From NCBI GenBank assembly GCA_013398295.1, contig VZSF01001349.1, positions 1,886,562 through 1,950,561 on the forward strand: 64,000 nucleotides of DNA, read 5' to 3'. Positions 10,956 through 25,140 of this stretch are shown here, piece by piece; position 1 is the stretch's first letter, and each line of letters starts with the position of its first letter. The position numbers were made by a program, and so were the translations under genes. The DNA comes from Chionis minor. Lineage: Eukaryota; Chordata; Aves; Charadriiformes; Chionididae. Under the pieces are notes generated by a model. The model was not told the origin of the DNA, made no database searches, and saw only the letters and a list, made by a program, of their open reading frames with translations.

Positions 10956-13921
10956 GGTTGGTAGAGGCTACACTGTGGAACACGCCTGGAGTTTGCGTCT
11001 CGAGTCACTTACAAACGTAACGTACACATCTTAGAAGTAAACATGGAACGGTCTTTTGTGTACAAACTGGCAGGAGAGACTGATTTTGCAAGGACCACAA
11101 AATATCCCAGCCATCCTAATTTTCATTTTAGCAATTAAAAGAATCCAGATATGATTCCCTGCATTCCTTTTAAGTGAATATTATGAGCAAATCTAAGAGT
11201 TCAAAACTGCTACAATGGTCCAAGCCTTTGTCAAGCTCATAGTTGGGATCAGAGCTGTGCAGAAATTGAATTTTCTGCTTTGTAGGGAATTCCACAAGTA
11301 TATTTTTAATCATTCTGAAAGAGGAAAAAACTTCTTGGAATTTTCATAATTTTTTTAATGCTCTGTTTGGGTTGAAACTGATCATTCTGATTTTTAGACT
11401 TTTTCTACTACAAAGCACTATTTTTCTTCTTAATTTTAAACGATGGGCTAAAAAGCTACTTTACAAGGTCAAAATGTTCTATTCCAAAAATTTCAAGTCT
11501 ATTCAAATATCCTGCTGCAATATTTTTAGTACGTAGAAAATGGTCAAAAGTGAAACATTTATATGGTTTGATATTTTGTAATGAAAAGCTGTTCCACAAT
11601 AAATTTCCTGACCAGTTCCAATTTGTTACAGGAGAGAATACAGGGATTATATTTACAAGTGGGTTTGTACCTTCAATGGTATTACTCATCCCTTTCATCT
11701 CCTAAGGGCAAAGATGACTCAGAAAATCATGATTGAAAGTCCAGGCCCTAGATAGATCAAATAAAATCATTATATTTTATTTATATTTATCATTTTATCA
11801 TATTTTAAAGATTTCAGATATCACCTGAAAAAAATACCTTCCAATTCTGGTTCACTTGACTATTTACCTAAGGTAATCTTCCCAGTGATTTTAATGAGGA
11901 AAGTACACTTTCATTTCAGAAGCATTTCAGTCTCTGTATTCCAGTTTTACTGAAGAGGAAGAACATCTTATTTTTGCCAGTTTCCTTTCCACCCATACTG
12001 CAGGGTGCCTCCAATTATGCTAAACATTTTGGCTAGCAAAAGCCAGCTGGCTTTATTTTATGTATTTTCATACTGATGTTTACAGTGGCTTTGTTAGAAC
12101 ACCAGGACTTTTTCCCCACACGAGATGCAAAAGTTAATCATACTTTGTTTGCTAATAATGAGTTAAAGGCCAATATACAGCATCCAGACTAACCCTGAAC
12201 AGGAATTCTGTCCCCATCAGCTGCTACAAATAATACGGCCATAATCCTATTAAAAAGATAAAATAATATATGAGGAAACAAACCAGAAGGAATCTTAAGT
12301 ATGCATATTCCTCTTTTGGCTTTACAACCGTACAGTCCCTCTGAAGCCATCACATTTCATTACAGTGGAGCTTTTGGGTCCAACCTCACTCATAGAAAAG
12401 GCACCTGCATATCCTTGCGTGCTTTCCTGTCTGTATTCGGCATAGATTTCCGGTATAGGATGAGCATCTGACCTTCAAAAAAATCTTAAATTCAGAATAT
12501 ATAAAACAGGCTGCTTAGCCATTCTTCTTATTTCTAAAGGAGATTAAATGCAGTTGAAGAAACTACACTGCATTCAGAAACTGGACCCTTTGGAAGAAAG
12601 GGTGACATTTTCTCAAAAAGAAAAAGTCCACAGACTAGGACTTTTCAACTGTTTCAGTATAAAAGAGCCAAATATAAAGAGCAGGAAACCATTCTGTACT
12701 TTCAGAATAATGTGAAAAAGACAACCCAAGAGAGCTTTAATACCTGAAATGCTCTTAAATCCTAAAGAAAGACTTTTTGTAATACTATATCAAAAGCGGA
12801 AAGGGAAATAGCCCAACACAGTGCTTTCCTTTTTTCAGCGTGATATGGATGTGGAAAGTATGTTAATTCCTGTATTCTCAAAGGAAAACAAATAGCATAA
12901 ACAGACAGACAGGAGAGGAAGAGAGCAGTATGTTTAAAATAATAGAGAAACCCACCACTCCTTTAAGCGGCTAGCTCTGGGAAGGCTCAGGCTGTGTGTC
13001 CAATCACAGGACCTACAGTTTATGCCAAGACTTGTTTCGGCGGCATTCTGCACCAACTCCACCGACGCAAGCACAATCAGAGCATTCAGCATCAGACAGT
13101 AGGAGATCCCCTTTGATGTTGGGATAAAATGAGGATATGCATGGTTTTGTCCAAAATGACAACCATCCCAGGTTTACTAATGGGTATCTAATAGAAAAAG
13201 AGAACTTTATGATGCTCATTAATTACCAAACTGTCATGTGCTTCTGGCAGAAAGAAAGTAATCCTCTTCTCCAGATTAGACAGCCACCACAAAGGACTTC
13301 AAAGAACTTCCAGTCCCCTCCCCTGAGAGCTGCCTTGCATAAACCTCACAGCACTAACCGTGCAAATTAAAAGAAGGGAGCAGTTGACAAACCCTTCCTG
13401 ATACATGCGCAGTCTATTGCTGTTGGCAGTTCAGACACGAGCCCTTATTCTGCTGGCAGATGTGCACATTCTCTACACATAAAACGTGCTCTAAAATTCA
13501 CACAAAACTTTACAAATTATCGGTAAATAATGCTTTCCATTCTTGCTTTCAAGCCTGGAGTTATTTGTGCTGAAGATTCTTTGGTGGCAATAAAAATTCT
13601 TTTTTAAGAACGTGAAAATGTAGAAGAAATACAGCTGAAAGTCTAGTTCTCAGAAATTGTCCTCAGATGTTTTTCTTAATGAGGAGCAGCTAAAATATGC
13701 CTTTTTCTGGCTCCCCACCACAATGGGTACACAGGGTTACAGAGATCACCTGATCGGAGAATGGATGCGTTAAGGAGTATGAAGCACTTCCAGCCATTCC
13801 CCTAGTTTTAAACAGTCAGACATTTACGGAGTTGGGAATTTCGCTTTCAGCACAAATTCCTCTCTTGCTCCTAGATTTTGATAAACTCTTTATATGCTAC
13901 TTTTTTTTTTTTTTTTCCCAG

Positions 13922-13945
13922 GGACTGAACCCTACAGAAATCAAA
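13922..13945 (+). CDS. Possible 24-base microexon
   Basis: A run of 16 T followed by CCCAG (13901-13921) forms a very strong 3-prime splice-like site. Only 24 bases later the sequence reads ATCAAA|GTAAGC, a good donor. The 24 bases are in phase 0 and open (GLNPTEIK), and length divisible by three is typical of regulated neural microexons. T-runs followed by AG are common by chance in AT-rich DNA, and no flanking exons are known, so this is speculative. Confidence 0.12.
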
Positions 13946-16900
13946 GTAAGCAATACATTTCACATATTGATGATTGTCACCCAAATGCATGTATTTATGG
14001 TTGTTTTCACAAAGGTCTGAAATAGCGATAAAGTCTGAATTGTCTCTCAGGAGGAGCGGGGGACGGGCACTTCTGATGTTTGCATGTCACGCAAATTCTA
14101 GATGACAGGACTGTGTTCTTGAACATATTTGCCTTGTAGTTTTTTATTTACTCAGGTAGATTCAAATCACTTTACTGACAAGGTGAAAGACAATGAGCCC
14201 CATTATGATTTGGAATCTGAATATTCTCATTCAAAGGCCTTCCCAAGCAGCATTTGGTTAAAGTTGTGTGCCTTGGTCTTACTGGACAGACCAGGTTTTT
14301 AATAGGTGCCCCACAAACTTTAAATTTAAATAAGGGCTTTCTCCAACCAATCTGACACCTTTTTTAGTACACAATGATTGCCAGAAGCATACTGCTATCC
14401 AGAACAGGACTGCCTTTAAGTTTACCAAGGACATAAGAGTCCAAGGGAAGCAGTGCTGGGTGACAAATGGTACTAAGAGTTCAGAGGAAAAATAGATCAT
14501 CTTGGGGACCATCAAAAACCATTCCTTTGCTCACAGCACTTTTCAGACAGCACCTCTTTGGTACGTCATGGTGAACCTATTCAAAACCCTGAACGGTTCC
14601 CTCCTTCCCAAGTAGTATGCGTGCTGCTTCTCAGTTTGATTTTTCAGTAGTAACAAAATACATGGGAGGAGGAGGACTTAATTTTCATTTTTTTGCGAAT
14701 AATTTAAGATCATTGAAAACTCTAGGTTTCATCAGAAACATCATTTATTCTGAACAGGTGACCATCGTAGGTCATAACTACATATGTAAAATACTAAATG
14801 AGGCTGGCTAAAATTTGTTATTCAACCTTTTGAGTGAAAAAAAATGATCTTTTTTTTTTTTTTAAATTAAAACCCCAAGCATTTTAATGGAATTTTTTCC
14901 CCCCATATTATAGAAAGAAGGAGAACTTAGAAAATAATGTCTGCACAAAGCGGGAAAAATGCCTGAGAATTTGCCTGAGAATTCTTTCTCTTTTCAGCTT
15001 CCATTGATTTTATTTGAGGATCAAACTATATTTCCTGATCACCTCTACAGTTAAGTCCTTCATTGTCTTTATTGCTCACTAAACATATTCCTTTTTAGAG
15101 TATTCTTTTTTTAGATTAATAATTACTAAGAGCCTCAACGCTTCCGAATTGAAATGAGTAGGGCTGTGGCTTTCCTATCAACTCTCCAGGAAATGCATTT
15201 ATAATGGACCCAGTTACAAATGATGAAATAAAAATGTAATATTTGAACATGAGACAGTCTATGTTGGGTCAGTTAGAAGGAAGTCACCCGATAACTACCA
15301 GCTCCAGCTCTAGACCATGGAAATAAACAAGTGTCCTGCACGGAGGGAAAGAAAAGCATTGCTCACAAGAAGTCAAATGAAATATGATCATAACCACTAA
15401 AACCATAGAGTTGTATCGTGCTATAGAAAGTTTCCTGATTGTATCTGTACAGATTCTTTCCTTCCCATTAGAACCTTTAAAAATACCTTTTAATATACTA
15501 CCATGTGCTCTTAATGCCACTACTTCTGTGTAATCTGCTATTTTCTCACAATTTCATCACAATAAGACCAAAATCACAGTTAATTCCTAACGGAGTATGT
15601 TTCTGCAGACACGCACCAAATTCCAGGATATGTCCACAGAAATGAGACTCCATTTGTTGGCTGTTTGCTCTAGTGAACATCAATGGAGAATTCTTGTTTC
15701 AAAATACTCTGGTTGGCACCAGACAAACAAGTCATTCTACTGAATGTGAGATAATTTCCATTAGTTTTCCTTTGGCTAAGTGAAAGCTGAAAGAAAAGAA
15801 GCTCTGGAAAAACTTGGGAATGGGCTGATACTTGCAGGCAGAAATTAAATTGAGGTTCAATTAAAAAACACAATGACAGAGGGATTTGTACTGAATTTTT
15901 GTGCTGCATCTTTGAGCATGTGAAAGAACAAATGAAGGCAGCAAAAAGGAATCCAAAGCAAGCAGAGGCAACATGATCTGGGAAGAGTTGAGAAGAAGAG
16001 TTTCAGAGCAGAGGGCTGGCTGGACGCAGGCCTGGATCTCCAGGTCCTGTTGTTAATCCCAGCTGTGCTCAGGCAACAGCCCCCAGTGCATACTCTTTGT
16101 AACTGAACAGATTTGTCCCAGAGAAACGCTTCACTCCATGGTCAACTTCTCCTCCCAACAGAAACAAGCTAAAATTGGCGAGCCCCTTAGGTCAAAAAGG
16201 GATTAGTGGTGTTAGCAATGAGATCTGAAGTACAAGCACAGAAATTTCAAGTTGCTATTCCTGCAAAGCCAAGTGCAAGCTCTGGCATTTTTTCAGCTCA
16301 ATGTCAAACTCAAATGAATGGCTCACAAGATGGCCAGAAAGGGCAGGAGTTTTTTTAGCAGTCCGCTAGTCTGATCTAGCACCAATGATGTTGCAAAATT
16401 CTTTCCCCCCTCCAAGAAATCAAATCATTCCAATCCAGGACCAGCCTTTGATAGGCTTGAACCAGCCAGCACAGGGCATAGCTGGCCACAGCACAGCTAA
16501 GAGGTAGAAGTCAGGGGCGAGGAAGAGACCCCACTTGAACTGGCAAAGGACTTGAGGAAACTTGTATTTTTTGGTATATTCAAGTACTTGTAAGGTCTTC
16601 CAGGATAAACAGGCAACGAACCAGTTTATACATGCTCAGCTGCATCTGGACTTGCAGATCAAGGTCAGGGGAGAAAAAAGAAGCACCAGTGATTTCAAGA
16701 GGCTGTGGATTTGCACACAGAACATGAACATCTCCCTTTCCCTTTCAGCAGCCCGCTGAGCAGGGAGGCAAGTGGAGCTGAAAAAGATGCCACCGATTGC
16801 TGTGACCTGAGGCAGCACAACTCAGAGCCTGATCTATATTTTGGGAAAGAGGAATTCTGAGGTATTTTGAGATATTTTTGTGCAATTAGCAAAAGCAATC

Positions 16901-19900
16901 AATTCAGTTAGTAGAAAAAAAGAGTAAATGGGAACAACTGAAACATTAAATGAAGTTATTAAACCTGGTAGCATGAAAAAATTGCGCCTAAAAAAACCTG
17001 GTGAAGTCCCCAGATGATCATAGACACACAGAGCTTCAAAGGAGGCTGGAGGGCCTGTTTGTGAGTTTGCCAGTATGTGAAAGCTTCAGCCTGGGCTGGA
17101 TTAGAAAGAGAAACCCTTTTAGTGGTCAGCAAATTGTGACTTGGCAGTTTTAGGTGTTCATGCATCCCTCCCATACACATAAGCATATACACGCCCACAC
17201 AAAGACTGCTCCTTTTCTACCCTACCTACGGGTCGAAGTTTTGACAGACTGAAGCCAGACCCTAGTGACGGAGGGTGCGCATGCAACTGAAGGAAGAGTG
17301 GTGCTTCAGCAGAGGTAATGTTTGTGTTCCATGGTACTGTTCCTCCTGGTAACAGATTTTAGATCAGCGGGGCATTTCTACTTGAATTTTCAGGACAGTA
17401 CCTTCATTATCCAGACAAACCATGCATTGCTGCCATAGCTTTGTAGATTTAAACCACAAACAGGCTTGCATATAAGGGTGGTAATAATGCTTTGTCCATT
17501 ATCACTAGGTTGAAAAATCAACAGCAAATACTATCCCAACCAGAGCAATTACCAGGTAAAGTCATCCAAACAAAACTACATAAGACAAAAACCAGATGGC
17601 TCCTTGTGCTTCTGTTAACTCCCGTTAGTATCTAGGGTAAATATACCTGAAAGAATGGGCTCATCCAAAAGCATGAGTACACCCAGAACTTACACAACTG
17701 AGAATGTTCCCACTTCATCGACTGGAACAATGCATTTGTTCGTTCAAGAATAGCCTATAGAGTGCAAAATACTTACCTAAGAGGGATGCCATATCACGCC
17801 ACAGCAAAATCATCTGGTAAATGAAGCTCTCCAATATGCAGTTCGTCTTCAGATAATCATGGTTAATGCTTTTTCCATCACGGTTTTTCAAATTGAAAGA
17901 AACGTGCAGGATACGGAACTATGAATGAGTTACTGCTGGGCCTTTTAAGAGACTGAAATACTCGGGTTAAAGCTGTTTCTGTTAAGGGTCCACTGAAGCC
18001 GGCAAGCTGACAAACTTCTATATTGTGTGTTAGTTTAGAAGATGAAGTCTTTAGTCTTACTAAAGACCCCAATCGTGAGTTTTTCTAAATGACCAACAAC
18101 CAATATTTCCTTATATCTCTTTTGAAGCTGTTTGTTCATCCTATTATGTGATTACTAAACAAAGATAGACCCGCAGCAAAAATAAAGTATGGTCTCTGTT
18201 CGCAAAGGAGGAGGAGAAACAGATTTCAATTCTGAACTTCCAACTTCCAAACCAGAGTAGAGTGGAAGCCCCTTGAGTTTCTAGTCCCAGATCTAGAACA
18301 AACACTTGTAGGACACTTGAACACCTTTGTGTCTTTGAGACATGCATTCACACTGCTCAGACATCAGAGAGTTGCAAGAAAATAGCTTTTATCAAGGGAC
18401 CTATGGGATAACACCTCCCAGTGTCTGCTTTCCAGTCAAGTCACCTCCACTTCCTTCTTATTTTCAACCTTCCCAAAAGTTTTAGCCATATGACATGGCA
18501 ACAGTGATTCAGAGATGCAATTCTGTAGGTCCTGTTTTCATCACAGGAAAAAAAACCCCACATGCTAAGCATAATTAGGGCCTGACACACCCTTTTAACA
18601 CAGCTCATAATATCCATGCAAAATTCATTTTCCTACCACAATGCCACCTTGCCCTACCCACATTTACTATATTCCTCAAATGCATTAACATCTATGAATC
18701 CTAACAAAGTCTGGGTATTATTCCAAATTGCCTCAGCTAACAAAATACGGAGGATGAGCTCATCTTGCTGCTGAGCATGATGGAAAGAAAAGGAAAGCCA
18801 GTTGGAGGTAAGCGGTAAGGAACAGTCCCTGTACTGAAGAACTGTGTTGTAAGATAATCTCAATTGACCGTGTTAGAATCTTATTCAAGAAGAAGGTCTA
18901 AACAAATGCTGAAGGTATGTGGAAGAGATTCTTAAAGTTGCCTAAGCCAGCTAAGAGCCTAGAATGCATTAGCGTGAAAGTACCGTACTGTTCAGGTATG
19001 ACATGCATGGCATGAAATGTATCAGCAGCGTCACAGCAGTAATGCTGATTAGAATCCAGGTATTTATCCATACAGTCACACGTAAAAGTCAGCTTATTGA
19101 ACAGATGGAGGATATTAGCTCGTGATCAGATAAGAGATGCTTCTTGTAACAAAAATAGATCTACAGTTTATAAGAGAATTGATTCCTCAAGTAGGTCACT
19201 CAGTGGGTGCTTGGAAATAAGTTAGTCGTGCTTCACTGAAGTATCAACCATACAGATGTTTTCATAAAACCACAAACTAGCCAGCTATTATTGCCGGACA
19301 CTTACAGAGCTTGAAAGCAATCTGGCAAGTATGCAAAACCTTGACTCCCACAAAGCAGTAATACTCTAGATGAGTCTCTAGTGTACCCAGCCCATGACTA
19401 CAGGAGGATAATAACTGATGTTGAGAGGATGATCAGAACAGATAAACTCATTGCCAGATTATATTTGATGATACCAAGATAACGAAATGGGAAGATAGCT
19501 CTGTTCACTCCAAGGCTCTTCTGAGGGTGTCTGTATCTTGAAAATAATCCCAATGTTAATGCAGAATCGTGAGTGCATTTTCTATTAAAAAAATAATCAG
19601 TATAATAGCTGCTAAGAAGATCTATCTGATGATCCTGTTGAGGGTCAGAACTGCTTATCTGTTCTTAGAATTGTAAAGATAATATTAAGCATGCAAAGAA
19701 GGAGCTCTGGATCTAGACAAAGCCGCTCAGTAAATCAAAAGGCTCCCCTGCTATGTTACGCAGCACATAAACAGCTTTAGCTCCTGGTCTGCATACACTG
19801 ACAGCTACTTACATGAATTTTAACACTAGGACACAACATGAAGATGATAGTTTCAGAGCAGTATTTTTTCATTCTGATGTCCCCTACTCTCTGGGTTACC

Positions 19901-22571
19901 AACTTCTCCACTTCAAAGAGGCAAAGAAGGCAGAAGTGCTAATACGATGACAATGAGGTCAGAACAGTGAAAATTAGAGTTCGCACCTTGGGCTGCGGAA
20001 GAACTCAGAACTTCACTGGTACAGGGAAGACCCATCACATGGTGAGGGAGTGGAGCAAGCATAAAGCCTACGGCGATGTAAAAAATAAATCTCCAATTTA
20101 ACCTTGCTCTTGAAATCTCAAAATGATTATCACAAAGACATAGTTAGATATGGAGAACATGCACTCCAAATCGGAAGCTCTCCTTGTGCCTCTCATGCAG
20201 GAATACGAGGTTTCAGGTCTCTGAATGCAAACTGATAACCCGGTTAAAGAATGATACAAGCAGCAGTTCAGCAACTGCTCAACTCCCTATCATTTTCTGA
20301 CCAGCTTCTCTTTTCCTACTCTAGAGTAAACATGGTTGACAAAGCCAAATATGTAGAATGCTGGCACACAAAAAACCCCCAAACACCAAATCAAAACAAC
20401 GAAAGTGGCTCCATACCCACAGGGGAGAGCCACAGTCTGTCCTCTCGCAGCCAGACTTGGTTATGAAACAAATTCCTGTGAAGGCAAATTGCAGTGAGAG
20501 AGAAGTGCTGCATGCAACGGGCAGGGAGCTCCGTCAGAGCTGGGCTTCAGGGCGGGCAGACGTTACGAGGGTCACTTCTCTTCACTCGGGAAGTAAGGGA
20601 CTAGCCAAAGGGATCGACTGCTCACCTGGAAGAGCATTAAACCAACCAGAAATCAGCAAGAAGAGGCTCGGGCAGATCTAAAACGTTAAGATTGATGGTA
20701 TTGTTCTTGTGACTTGAAGTACAGATTGCAAGATCTAACACTTTCAAAATAAAAACTTTATGAACTAGAATACTACCAACAGATTTCTATATTTTGTGAA
20801 CTACAATAAGGTGATGAGCTAGGTAAAAGAAAACCATTTCTAACATTTAGATTGTATTTAAATTGAACATCCCTTTCGAGTGAACACCTCTAATACACCT
20901 ACTTTGCATATGCTGAAATAATGGAAATTTTGAAAGAATTTTTTTTAATTAATATATTTCAGGGGTGAACAATACTAAAGGAACTAATGAGCATAATTAT
21001 TCTTGACAAGTACGGGGAAATACTGAAAATGCATGAAATATATAGGATATTCATACAACATTTTGGGTTCTGCAAGCCACAGTGCAGGTTTAAGACCAAG
21101 AATGAAAAAGGGACTATTTTCCTGATTTTTTTCCCCCCCCATGGAGAAATACATGTTTTGGTGTTTGCACTTTTGCAGAGCTTTGAGTCGTTTAGGGCTT
21201 CTCTATTAGCAAAGCAGAGCAGAGTTCATCCAGCTGCCTAACGAGGGAAGGGTGATTGCCGAGACGGGGGATTTGCTGGCAGGACGGGATCCTCAGTTTG
21301 GCAGTCTGGAAACAGAAGGCATAATGAATGGAAAAGGAATTTAGTTGCAATATTTATGAAGAGACAAAGCAAGGAAACTAATGAAAAGGTCCTAACCTCT
21401 TTCTGGTAGGCTTATTGAAGTAAAATTTTTGGCAAATATATGCAGTTAGAAATCTCTAAGTCGACACACTGTCACAAACTGTTATTACTCTTAAGTTACT
21501 GAGGGGAAGAGAAAGGTCTCCTGAGTCAGGGAATCCCCTGCTGTGTGGGTCAAAGGACACTTGCTCTAGATTGATGGTACCTGGTCCTCAGTCCTACTGA
21601 AGAGGAAAACAATGAGACAGAACTGCCATTTAAATTACAAAGACTGGACCTAACCCTGAAGAGGAGAAGGGCAGTGCACAGAAGCTGAAGCTGGAAAGCT
21701 CCCTAGATACTGTTTTTTCCACTGACACTACCAACTATTTTGAACGGGGAATTTGATCAGCTTGTGAAAGAGACTGAAGAGACAGAAAGGAGATATTTCC
21801 TGCAGAAACAGAGATTTGGACATACTGCCAAGTTCTTTCCAATTTGATAATCCCAGAATTATTTAATAAACTAGTCCTTGCCCACTTTCAAGATCAAAGG
21901 CAAATTGCAAAGATGTTATCAAGAGAAACGTAACTGTGTCAGTCCAAAACTAAAAATTAAATACTGTGGTGTTACCACTAGTCACTTTAAAATGCTGTAC
22001 ATTTTTGTCTGTATACCTGCCCAAATCACTGCTGGCCAGAACACTGAACCTTAAAAATGGAAATCACTCTTTTTAAAATTATGCTTTTACTTATGTTGAC
22101 TGTAGCTACCAAGACTGCTCTCCATTTGGTTTGATGGCACCATCCCTCCAGCCCTTCCTGAGAGTTTGAGTGTAGTCATAATAGCCAGTGAAAGGAAAAT
22201 TGCTGGATTTTAGTCAAAATCCCAGGTGCCTTACTAGCTGAGTATGTTCCAGAAAAGTAAGTGTATACTGACTGTTCATGCCTGTGTTGAACTGACTCAT
22301 CCTCTTTTTCACTTTCTCCTCCTTCTATAAACTTTCCAGTAAATGCCTTTAAACCTCACTACTGTGATCCTTACTTCTACTTTTGTTTCAGTGTTGAGTC
22401 ATTCTATTTATTTGACTCCCTTTGTAGTAGCAAACTGCCCTTTGTATAAACTGAACCTGGTTAAGAATTCCCTTTTGCTGTGAATCCGAGTGGAATTCTT
22501 GGCAGTACATAATGCCATACACCTTGCCAGCGTGTTTGCTCCCATACTTCACTCAAAGGCACAGGGCTTTG

Positions 22572-22610
22572 TTCCGATTTACACACTTCAGGTAAGATCA
22601 GAATCAGGCC
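22572..22610 (+). repeat. Ancient amniote repeat, short remnant
   Basis: The sequence gatttacacacttcaggtaa followed by gatcagaatcaggcc resembles one arm of a widespread old amniote repeat whose consensus contains a tttacaccagtgtaa core and ends in gatcagaatcaggcc. The same family appears at 54148-54221. I do not assign a library name. Confidence 0.45.
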
Positions 22611-23799
22611 AACAGTTCCGACCAAAAGAGCATACAAACTGAAAGAAGATAAAACAGACTCACTCCAAGAGATTCAGAGAATGGAAGTAGCATAAAGCTT
22701 TTTAACTTTTCCTGTTTTAGCAGGGACTGATGCTGGCCTGTGAGGAACACTGACAGGCCCTGTGGAAGCAGAGGGATTTCCCCAGGCATTAGATAGGAAA
22801 ATAGAAAGTCAAAGGAAGCAGTGAAAAAAAAAAATTAGAATTAAAACTTTAAAATACGTCACCCTGCTTCGAAGAAGGTAACTTTGTTCGTATTTCATGG
22901 TGCTCATGTTTTTAGAGACCTCAGGACTACTCGCTTTGTACATAAAAATAAAGAGTCCGGAGAACAGTCGACCAGATAATGACTCCCTAAATTTAGTTGT
23001 CATTGCTGTTGCATCTGTCCTTCTGACATGTCTGTTCCCCTTGCTAATTGACCATACAGGAACTAAAGCAAGAAGCATTCAAAACTTGCAGTGCAATCCA
23101 GTTCCAAACACAGCTGCGAGGTGACTGGAGGCAGTTTCCCTCCCAACTTGTTTTTGTAGGAACAGGGAAGAAGGTTTTGCAGACAGCAAGTTGGGCTCTT
23201 GCCTAGCCCTGTTGCATCTTGAGCTCAACAGCTCTCAGCCTAAAGAATTCTCCCCCTCCAAGGGCTTTTTTGCCCTTACCTTTCGTATGCTCTGTCACAG
23301 CGTATGGCCACAACATCAGCCTTGCTGACTTTTTTTATATGCATTTCCAGGGCTTGGCCCACCCCCAGTTCATCGTGAAAACCTCATGCTGACATTAAGA
23401 GTCTGTCTCAGCCCAAACTCTGCACTTTTGGGAGGCACAAAAGAAAGTAATGTCTGTGCAGGTTACACAGCAATAGTAAATCAGTTCTAAGATCATAAGC
23501 TTTGTTTGAGAGTAAAAGAAAGGAAAATAAAAGGCAGGTATCAGAGCAGGAAACAGTGCCTGTAGTTTCTGAAACACATCTGGCATTTTAGCGTGCACCC
23601 AAGCTATCGTTCCTAAGTCTGGATGGCCCAGACGCAGGCGAACCATACATGTTACAAAATGGTCTGCCAAGAGATAACACAAGCCAACTCTTCCGAAGTA
23701 AATGAATGCTCCAAGTCAAAACTGCAGCTGGGCTAATAGTCATTGGGAAAGACAGTATGAGTCATAGGGTTCAGTAGGCTTTAACAACGCTTCATGTCA

Positions 23800-23999
23800 C
23801 AGTGTAGACATAATCCCACAATCTCACTGTGTAGTTCCTGGACAGCTGGAGAAAGACTTTGGAGAGAAATATGATATGCTTTTTTCCCAAAAGTCAAGGC
23901 CCTGCTCCTTTGACGCATCTCTCCAGGCGATGGAAAGAATCACGACCTGATCTTGGTTCGCATTGTCAGCGCTATTGTAAATAAGCTGCGTCTACACGG
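23800..23999. mobile_element. Possible short hAT-like non-autonomous DNA transposon
   Basis: The left edge reads CAGTGTAGACATA and the right edge reads TGCGTCTACACGG, close to an inverted copy of the left one, giving a 200-base unit with imperfect terminal inverted repeats. CAGTGTAGACA-like ends are known from old hAT elements in amniotes. No clear 8-base target-site duplication is visible, so the call rests on the termini alone. A 127-codon open frame (23953-24336) begins inside it and has no recognisable domain. Confidence 0.3.
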
Positions 24000-25043
24000 C
24001 AGGACAAGTGCACTCTATAGTGGGACCAGTACATGTGCCTCACAAGGATGTTCTCTGGCTCCAGATGAAGACACACCAAAGATGCCCACTGCCCTATGGA
24101 ACTGTGGGCCTGACTGGGACGCTCATACCATCAGGACTGAGGGGTACAGAACAGAATTCTCATGCTCCACAGTGTGGCACACATTTAGTAGAGTAACTAA
24201 AAAATCACATCTAATTTTGGTTCATGTGATGTTACTTCTTACTCTGCCTGAAAACTGTGTTTCACTTCCTTTGCTTTCACTAAGAAATGAAAGTTGCATG
24301 TGTCTCAAAATAACTGTTTACTCCATGGCAGGATGATGGAGAATGTACACATTACTTTTTCCTATACCCCCCAAATGGCTCCTTTTTCCAGATGCAAAGC
24401 ACATATTGTTTTCAAAGCAGCATGTATTGTATGACATAAATCACGCCAAGTTTCATGAAAACCTAGGCATGTTTATAAAATAAGAGCTGGATGATACTCA
24501 TCCATTAAAAGCTGATCATTAAAGTTAATTTCTGTTTGTTTCTGGTGATTATGTTAATCCTGAAGTGTTTTCATGGTATTCATTGAAACTGATTGCAACG
24601 AAATGTTTACAAAACTACAGTATATATTTCTGTATGAATTGATTGCGCAGTTTTTCTAATTTTCACCAAAAGGACTAGAATTTTATATAAAATGTCTCAT
24701 AGCCTATCATTTAATTACAAAACAACTTTGAATAACACAAGTCATCGATCAATCACCTTACAGTGGCAGAAGACACTGTCATCTCATGTTGTCCATATGT
24801 GGATACTGCCAGAGAAATTTAACTGCTTGGTAGATGATGTTTTTTCCCGGCAGCCTTTAGGTTTTGGGTTGGTTTTCGAACATAGGCAATGTTCCACTGC
24901 CAGCAAGAAGGCCCCTGGGTATTTTGCTTTCAGAATGTCCTCCATCAGTTAAGATTTTGATAATCCTACTTTACAGGGGCTAAAATCTTGGATTTTTCCA
25001 AACATGCCTGATATAAATAAGCCAAGTGTTTTGGAGAGGAATC

Positions 25044-25140
25044 CAGAAGTATTTAATCAGGCAAAACTTCCATTGATTTCTATGGGAGTCTTGTCGGAGT
25101 GAGAACTGAGTCAAGACTTCAAGACTTGGCACATTATCAA
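25044..25140. repeat. Ancient palindromic amniote repeat
   Basis: The stretch atcaggcaaaacttccattg then atttctatgggagtcttgtc is an imperfect inverted repeat around 25070-25095. It matches the general form of an old amniote repeat in which caaaactcccattgac is mirrored by caatgggagttttg. It is probably a relic of a non-autonomous DNA element. Confidence 0.5.

Larger units (their letters stand above)
10956..23795. other. Long AT-rich non-coding stretch
   Basis: Nearly 13 kb without a supported gene. It holds T-runs (13901-13916, 14850-14863), a possible 24-base microexon at 13922 and one ancient repeat piece near 22572-22610, both listed separately. The remaining open frames are short, overlap on both strands and use AT-rich codons. 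A slightly GC-richer spot lies at about 20515-20600. A conserved-element scan would be needed to find enhancers; none can be recognised by eye. Confidence 0.5.

Noticed and set aside
10738..11034. 98-codon plus-strand open frame
   Set aside because: It is mostly the antisense of the CR1 element, whose coding strand is minus.
15670..15909. Minus-strand frame with a good acceptor-like tract near 15790
   Set aside because: The frame uses AT-rich codons and lacks a donor; the tract alone is common in AT-rich DNA.
23260..23277. Hairpin aagggc / gccctt around a T-run, resembling a bacterial terminator
   Set aside because: Everything else shows vertebrate nuclear DNA, where such a small hairpin has no terminator meaning.
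23953..24336. 127-codon open frame on the plus strand
   Set aside because: It starts inside the hAT-like segment, shows no motif and has no splice signals at its ends.
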